This document shows positions 63,999 to 64,000 of a DNA stretch of 64,000 bases, in pieces. Origin of the DNA: Megasphaera sp. AM44-1BH (GTDB lineage: Bacteria; Bacillota; Negativicutes; Veillonellales; Megasphaeraceae); NCBI RefSeq assembly GCF_003467125.1, contig NZ_QSFA01000015.1:1-64000 (forward strand), written 5' to 3'. Under the pieces are notes generated by a model that worked only from the letters and a program-made list of their open reading frames with translations, searched no databases and was not told the DNA's origin. How positions within the stretch are numbered: position 1 is the stretch's first letter; each line of letters opens with the position of its first letter. The position numbers and the translations under genes are program-made.

Positions 63999-64000
63999 AG

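Overview
The window reads as a chromosome segment of an anaerobic Negativicutes bacterium, most likely Megasphaera or a close Veillonellaceae relative. The evidence is content and family resemblance: a cysteine (PTP-like) phytase of the Selenomonas/Mitsuokella/Megasphaera type, pyruvate:ferredoxin oxidoreductase, an [FeFe]-hydrogenase and its maturase HydF, 4-hydroxybutyryl-CoA dehydratase, an acyl-CoA:carboxylate CoA-transferase, a flavodiiron protein and a selenium-trafficking operon. No alignment could be run, so the genus is an inference. I see no insertion sequence, prophage, CRISPR array or rRNA. One tRNA gene (Ala, CGC) is present.

Layout. 1-4 kb (minus): the 3'-truncated AbfD gene, an HpcH/HpaI aldolase and a two-subunit UxaA-type dehydratase, behind a consensus promoter with a built-in inverted repeat and tandem direct repeats. 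4-12 kb: a gamma-glutamyltransferase-like enzyme, a lipid kinase, rpsF-ssb-rpsR and the single-chain purL. 12-17.5 kb: xpt, an unrecognised gene behind a perfect palindrome, pepD, and an OPT peptide transporter. 17.5-23.5 kb (minus): DUF3343-yedF-selD, an MFS carrier, an M20 peptidase and a class V aminotransferase of the type found with selenium genes. 23.7-28.3 kb (minus): purB, proS and an FAD-dependent oxidoreductase. 28.5-32 kb (plus): an interrupted PepSY protein, a sensor kinase/response regulator pair and a membrane protein. 32-38 kb: nifJ, a PAP2 phosphatase, hydF and a zinc-ribbon membrane protein. 38.2-44.8 kb: a T-box-controlled ilvC-ilvB-ilvN-DUF815 ATPase-ilvD operon. 45-49 kb (minus): CoA-transferase, PPK2 and a DUF819 membrane protein. 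49-54 kb: a TetR regulator, a small secreted triple-repeat protein, a 27-residue membrane peptide, and a second aldolase module (HpcH aldolase, GntR regulator, IlvD-like dehydratase). 54-64 kb: small regulators, a stand-alone Rpn C-terminal domain, a methyltransferase, tRNA-Ala, phytase, two secreted unknowns, flavodiiron protein, a hydrogenase with a TSCCCPMW motif, a C39-like peptidase and a Sel1-repeat/metallo-beta-lactamase fusion.

How the genes fit together. PFOR would supply reduced ferredoxin and acetyl-CoA; hydrogenase and HydF handle electrons and hydrogen, and the flavodiiron protein would remove O2 or NO. AbfD and the CoA-transferase fit 4-hydroxybutyrate/crotonyl-CoA/butyrate metabolism. 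Two dehydratase-aldolase modules, using unrelated dehydratases but clearly paralogous aldolases, point to catabolism of at least two sugar acids. PepD and OPT pair as dipeptide hydrolysis and uptake. No single undescribed system stands out beyond doubt. The best candidates are the triple-repeat secreted protein, the split PepSY protein beside a two-component system, the DUF815 ATPase in the ilv operon, the orphan Rpn C-terminal protein and the Sel1/MBL fusion. Several start codons were moved from the longest ORF to the ATG with a properly spaced ribosome binding site. In five cases an in-frame ATG directly abuts the Shine-Dalgarno sequence and another possible start (ATG or GTG) lies a few bases further on.
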